This document shows positions 6,322-8,197 of a DNA stretch of 8,197 bases, piece after piece. The notes under the pieces are model-generated. The model was not told where the DNA came from. It worked only from the letters and a program-made list of their open reading frames with translations, and did not search any database. The number at the start of each line of letters is the position of its first letter. Position 1 is the first letter of the stretch. Both the position numbers and the translations under genes were made by a program. This DNA comes from Acidobacteriota bacterium (GTDB taxonomy: Bacteria; Acidobacteriota; Terriglobia; Bryobacterales; JACQDG01), in NCBI GenBank assembly GCA_016201195.1, contig JACQDI010000001.1, positions 1 through 8,197 on the forward strand, written 5' to 3'.

Positions 6322-6912
6322 ATGTGGTTGATTGTCGGCCTCGGCAACCCTGGCCCGGAGTACGCCCACACGCCCCACAACCTGGGGTTTATGACGATTG
6401 ACCGGCTGGCCGAGGTCTGCGGGCTGACGGTGCGGCGGCCGGAATGCGGCGCGCTGGTGGGCGTGGGGCAGGTGGAAGGGCGCCCGGTGGTGCTGGCCAA
6501 GCCGCAATCGTACATGAACCTGAGCGGCGGGGCGGTGAAGAAGCTGCTCGAGAAGTACGAGCTCCAGCCGGCGGACCTGGTGGTGGTTTACGACGAGCTG
6601 AATCTGCCCTGGTCGAGCGTGCGGATCCGGTTGCGCGGGTCGGCCGGCGGGCACAACGGGATGAAATCGGTGATCGCCGCGCTGGGGACCAAGGAGTTTA
6701 TGCGGGTGCGGCTGGGCGTCGGGCCCGGCCATCCGGTGGGGGACACAACGGAGTACTTGTTGAGCCCGTTCCGCCGGTCGCAGCAGAAGGGATTGGAGGA
6801 GCTGGTCGGCCGCGGGGCTGACGCGGTTCGCTCCATACTTGCCGAAGGCGCCGCACAGGCCATGACGAGATTCAATCGTCGCGCCGGAGGCCAAACGACT
6901 GAGGAAAAATGA
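6322..6912 (+). CDS. pth: Peptidyl-tRNA hydrolase
   Basis: Cleaves the ester bond of prematurely released peptidyl-tRNAs and so recycles tRNA. All key residues of bacterial Pth are visible: N9 in VGLGNPGPEY (5-14), catalytic H19 in HTPHNLGF, N66 in SYMNLSGG (63-70), D91 in YDELNLP (90-96) and N112 in GSAGGHNGMKS (106-116). Length 196 residues is normal. The start at ATG 6322 is fixed because MWLIVGLGNPG is the usual family N-terminus. It has no clear Shine-Dalgarno: the palindrome arm runs right up to the ATG, leaving only TGAG (6314-6317) inside the arm. Initiation may therefore depend on this element's structure. The stop overlaps the rpsF start in an ATGA arrangement (6909-6912), indicating translational coupling. 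Confidence 0.97.
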   Translation: MWLIVGLGNPGPEYAHTPHNLGFMTIDRLAEVCGLTVRRPECGALVGVGQVEGRPVVLAKPQSYMNLSGGAVKKLLEKYELQPADLVVVYDELNLPWSSVRIRLRGSAGGHNGMKSVIAALGTKEFMRVRLGVGPGHPVGDTTEYLLSPFRRSQQKGLEELVGRGADAVRSILAEGAAQAMTRFNRRAGGQTTEEK

Positions 6913-7320
6913 GGATCTACGAAATTCTGTTCATCATCCGGCCGGATGTGCCGGAGGAGGAGATCGACGGCATTGTTGAGCCGCTTAAGAATGTGGTTAC
7001 GGCGGGCGGCGGGACCGTGGACAAGGTCGAACCGGGTGAAAAAGCAACGGGAAGGCTACTACGTGCTGCTGCAATTCTCTACCGACCAGGCCGCGGAAAC
7101 GGTCAAGGAGCTAGAGCGGCGCTTGCGGGTGAGCGACACGGTGGTCAAGTTCCTCACCGTGCGGATCGACGAGGAGCTGAAGCGCCTCGAAAAGCTCAAG
7201 AAGAAACGCGAGAAGCGGGCCAGCCGCAAGCCGCCGGCCGCCCAGCCGGCCACAGCGCCCGATGCTCAGCCCACGCCTGGTCCGGTCGCGACGGCCGAGG
7301 CGGGGGGGAGAAAGGAGTAA
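6909..7320 (+). pseudogene. rpsF: 30S ribosomal protein S6, frameshifted by a ~26-nt deletion
   Basis: S6 binds S18 on the small-subunit platform. The frame from ATG 6909 encodes a good S6 N-terminus (MRIYEILFIIRPDVPEEE..., 41 residues, ending TVDKVE at 7031). The rest of S6 continues in the +1 frame from CGG 7033 (RVKKQREGYYVLLQF... to TAA 7318-7320, 95 residues, with an Ala/Pro-rich tail). Between GAA (7029-7031) and CGG only one base remains, where homologues have about nine residues of the form x-x-G-x-R-x-L-A-Y. So about 26 bases and the family signature are lost. Read literally, the 6909 frame gives an unrelated C-terminus and ends inside rpsR at 7346. Programmed frameshifting cannot explain missing conserved residues. 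Either an assembly/sequencing deletion or a real mutation; an intact product would be about 145 residues. Confidence 0.88.
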
Positions 7321-7323
7321 ACC

Positions 7324-7635
7324 ATGGCAGACGAAAAGAGGCGTAGCGGCCCGCCTTCGGGCGGACGAGGCGGTCCCGGCGGTGAGAAGGGCGGGGCCGG
7401 CCCGGGCGGCAAGAAGCAGTATTTCCGGCGGAAGAAGGTGTGCCGCTTTTGCACGGAGAAGATCGATAACATCAACTACAAAGAAGTGAAGCTGATCGGG
7501 GCCTTCGTCGCCGAGCGGGGCCGCATCATCCCGCGCCGCATCTCCGGCGTGTGCACGCCGCACCAGCGCCAACTGGCCGAGGCCATCAAGAAGGCGCGCA
7601 ACATTGCGCTGCTTCCGTTTGCGGCGGAGATATAA
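7324..7635 (+). CDS. rpsR: 30S ribosomal protein S18
   Basis: Small-subunit protein that pairs with S6. The core runs from KKVCRFC (38-43) through the near-invariant ERGRIIPRRISG (64-75) to KKARNIALLPF (89-99). Cysteines C40, C43 and C77 with H80 form a plausible zinc site, so this is the zinc-binding type of S18. The first 33 residues are a Gly/Lys/Arg-rich extension that makes the protein (103 aa) longer than the roughly 75 aa of E. coli S18. ATG 7324 has a strong ribosome site AAAGGAG (7311-7317), which lies in the end of rpsF. rpsF stops 3 bases upstream. The gene is intact although its partner rpsF is disrupted. Confidence 0.97.
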   Translation: MADEKRRSGPPSGGRGGPGGEKGGAGPGGKKQYFRRKKVCRFCTEKIDNINYKEVKLIGAFVAERGRIIPRRISGVCTPHQRQLAEAIKKARNIALLPFAAEI

Positions 7636-7641
7636 GACAGA

Positions 7642-7713
7642 ATGCCACAGAGGCACAGAGACACGGAGAAAAACTGTTTCAAAATCCTCTGTGCCTCTGT
7701 GTCTCTGTGGCAT
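7642..7713. repeat. Intergenic palindrome built of 8-nt units (CACAGAGG type)
   Basis: Left arm 7642-7668 and right arm 7687-7713 are inverted copies with 24 of 27 identities. Two of the three differences would be G-U wobbles in RNA, so 26 of 27 positions can pair around an 18-base A/T-rich centre that includes AAACTGTTT. The left arm is made of octamers CACAGAGG (7646-7653), CACAGAGA (7654-7661) and CACGGAGA (7662-7669). The right arm read on the minus strand gives CACAGAGA, CACAGAGG and CACAGAGG. It fills the rpsR-rplI gap and ends directly at the GGAG ribosome site of rplI (7714-7717). I have met similar CACAGAG-type intergenic text in other environmental genomes, but know no assigned function. 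Confidence 0.85.
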
Positions 7714-7724
7714 GGAGAACCAAA

Positions 7725-8171
7725 ATGGAAGTCATCTTAAAAACCGAAGTGCCCAAACTGGGCGGCAAGGGCGACGTGGTAAAGGTCGCCGCCGGGTACG
7801 CCCGCAACTACCTTTTGCCGCGGAAGCTGGCGATCGAGGCCACGGCGGGTAGCAAGCAGGTCATCGCCGACATGAAGGCCGCGGCGCTGCGGCGCGAGGC
7901 GAAGCTCAAGGGCGACGCCGAGCAGCTCGCCGAGCTGATGAAAGACATCACCGTCACGGTTGCCGAGAAGGCCGGCGAGAACGACCAGTTGTTCGGCTCG
8001 GTGACCTCTAAGACCATCGCCGAAGAGCTGGCCAAACAGGGCTACTCGATCGACCGGCACAAGATCGAGATCGAGAAACCCATCCGCATGCTCGGCGAGC
8101 ACCAGGCCACGCTCAACCTGCACCGGGGCGTCACCACAACCATCAAGGTGGTCGTTACTAAGGCTGAGTAG
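7725..8171 (+). CDS. rplI: 50S ribosomal protein L9
   Basis: Elongated large-subunit protein that binds 23S rRNA. The N-terminal rRNA-binding domain (1 to about 47) shows MEVILKTEVPKLGGKGDVV and the family signature GYARNYLLPRKLA (24-36). A charged connecting helix follows (about 41-75), then the C-terminal domain with KAGENDQLFGSVT (82-94). Length 148 residues is standard. ATG 7725 was chosen because it gives the canonical N-terminus and has GGAG (7714-7717) 7 bases ahead; the open frame extends upstream through the palindrome and into rpsR, but those residues are not L9. The order rpsF-rpsR-rplI is conserved in bacteria, often followed by dnaB; only 26 bases without a recognisable feature remain to the right edge. 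Confidence 0.97.
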   Translation: MEVILKTEVPKLGGKGDVVKVAAGYARNYLLPRKLAIEATAGSKQVIADMKAAALRREAKLKGDAEQLAELMKDITVTVAEKAGENDQLFGSVTSKTIAEELAKQGYSIDRHKIEIEKPIRMLGEHQATLNLHRGVTTTIKVVVTKAE

Positions 8172-8197
8172 TGTCGCTCTCGCTCGAGGGACAAACG

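Noticed and set aside
7032..7346. Literal continuation of the rpsF frame as a novel S6 C-terminus
   Set aside because: The residues after TVDKVE have no S6 similarity, whereas the +1 frame encodes the correct S6 remainder. The continuation only ends by running into rpsR.
6253..7713. The repeats as a CRISPR array
   Set aside because: The units are 7-8 nt with no spacers, each palindrome has different units, and no cas gene is present.
7551..7724. Upstream in-frame extension of rplI through the palindrome into rpsR
   Set aside because: The extension overlaps rpsR and translates the repeat. L9 begins canonically at MEVILK (ATG 7725) with its own GGAG.

Overview
The window is GC-rich bacterial chromosome. 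The best taxonomic hint is the truncated Ser/Thr kinase at the left edge. Its N-terminus (LGPYEILAPLGAGGMGEVY, then VAIK) is the kinase type found in very large numbers in Acidobacteriota, and the order ispE-prs-rplY-pth-rpsF-rpsR-rplI also fits that phylum. The phylum assignment is inference; no rRNA or other taxonomic marker is present.

Left part (1-2148, minus strand): an inner-membrane family 2 glycosyltransferase with a C-terminal MshEN-type (c-di-GMP-binding family) domain, resembling NfrB, is followed in the same direction by the start of a PknB-like Ser/Thr kinase. A near-consensus sigma70-type promoter (TTGACT-18-TATAAT) sits so close to the glycosyltransferase start that its mRNA should be almost leaderless. 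The spacer between the two genes carries a tandem array of degenerate 8-9-nt units that includes the glycosyltransferase stop codon.

Middle (2149-2534): a 386-nt divergent intergenic region with the promoter for the left genes, a weak -10 for the right genes, and two small GC-rich hairpins, one of which looks like a tRNA T-arm. I could not assemble a complete tRNA.

Right part (2535-8171, plus strand): a tightly packed housekeeping convoy. It encodes a 44-aa very basic protein, acylphosphatase, adenine phosphoribosyltransferase, IspE (isoprenoid MEP pathway), PRPP synthetase, L25/CTC, peptidyl-tRNA hydrolase, S6, S18 and L9. Prs makes the PRPP that Apt uses; L25, S6, S18, L9 and Pth serve translation. 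rpsF is broken in this sequence: about 26 nt coding the conserved G-x-R-x-L-A-Y segment of S6 are missing and the frame shifts there, which is either an assembly/sequencing error or a real mutation.

The most unusual feature is in the spacers. Within the convoy only three gaps exceed 20 nt (prs/rplY, rplY/pth, rpsR/rplI). Each is filled by an imperfect palindrome whose two arms are built from degenerate 7- or 8-nt tandem units, with a different unit in each gap (GAATACA, GGTGTCA, CACAGAGG). They look like one architectural class of small intergenic element with unrelated primary sequences, inserted just in front of start codons. I see no CRISPR, insertion sequence, phage gene or dedicated defence system.
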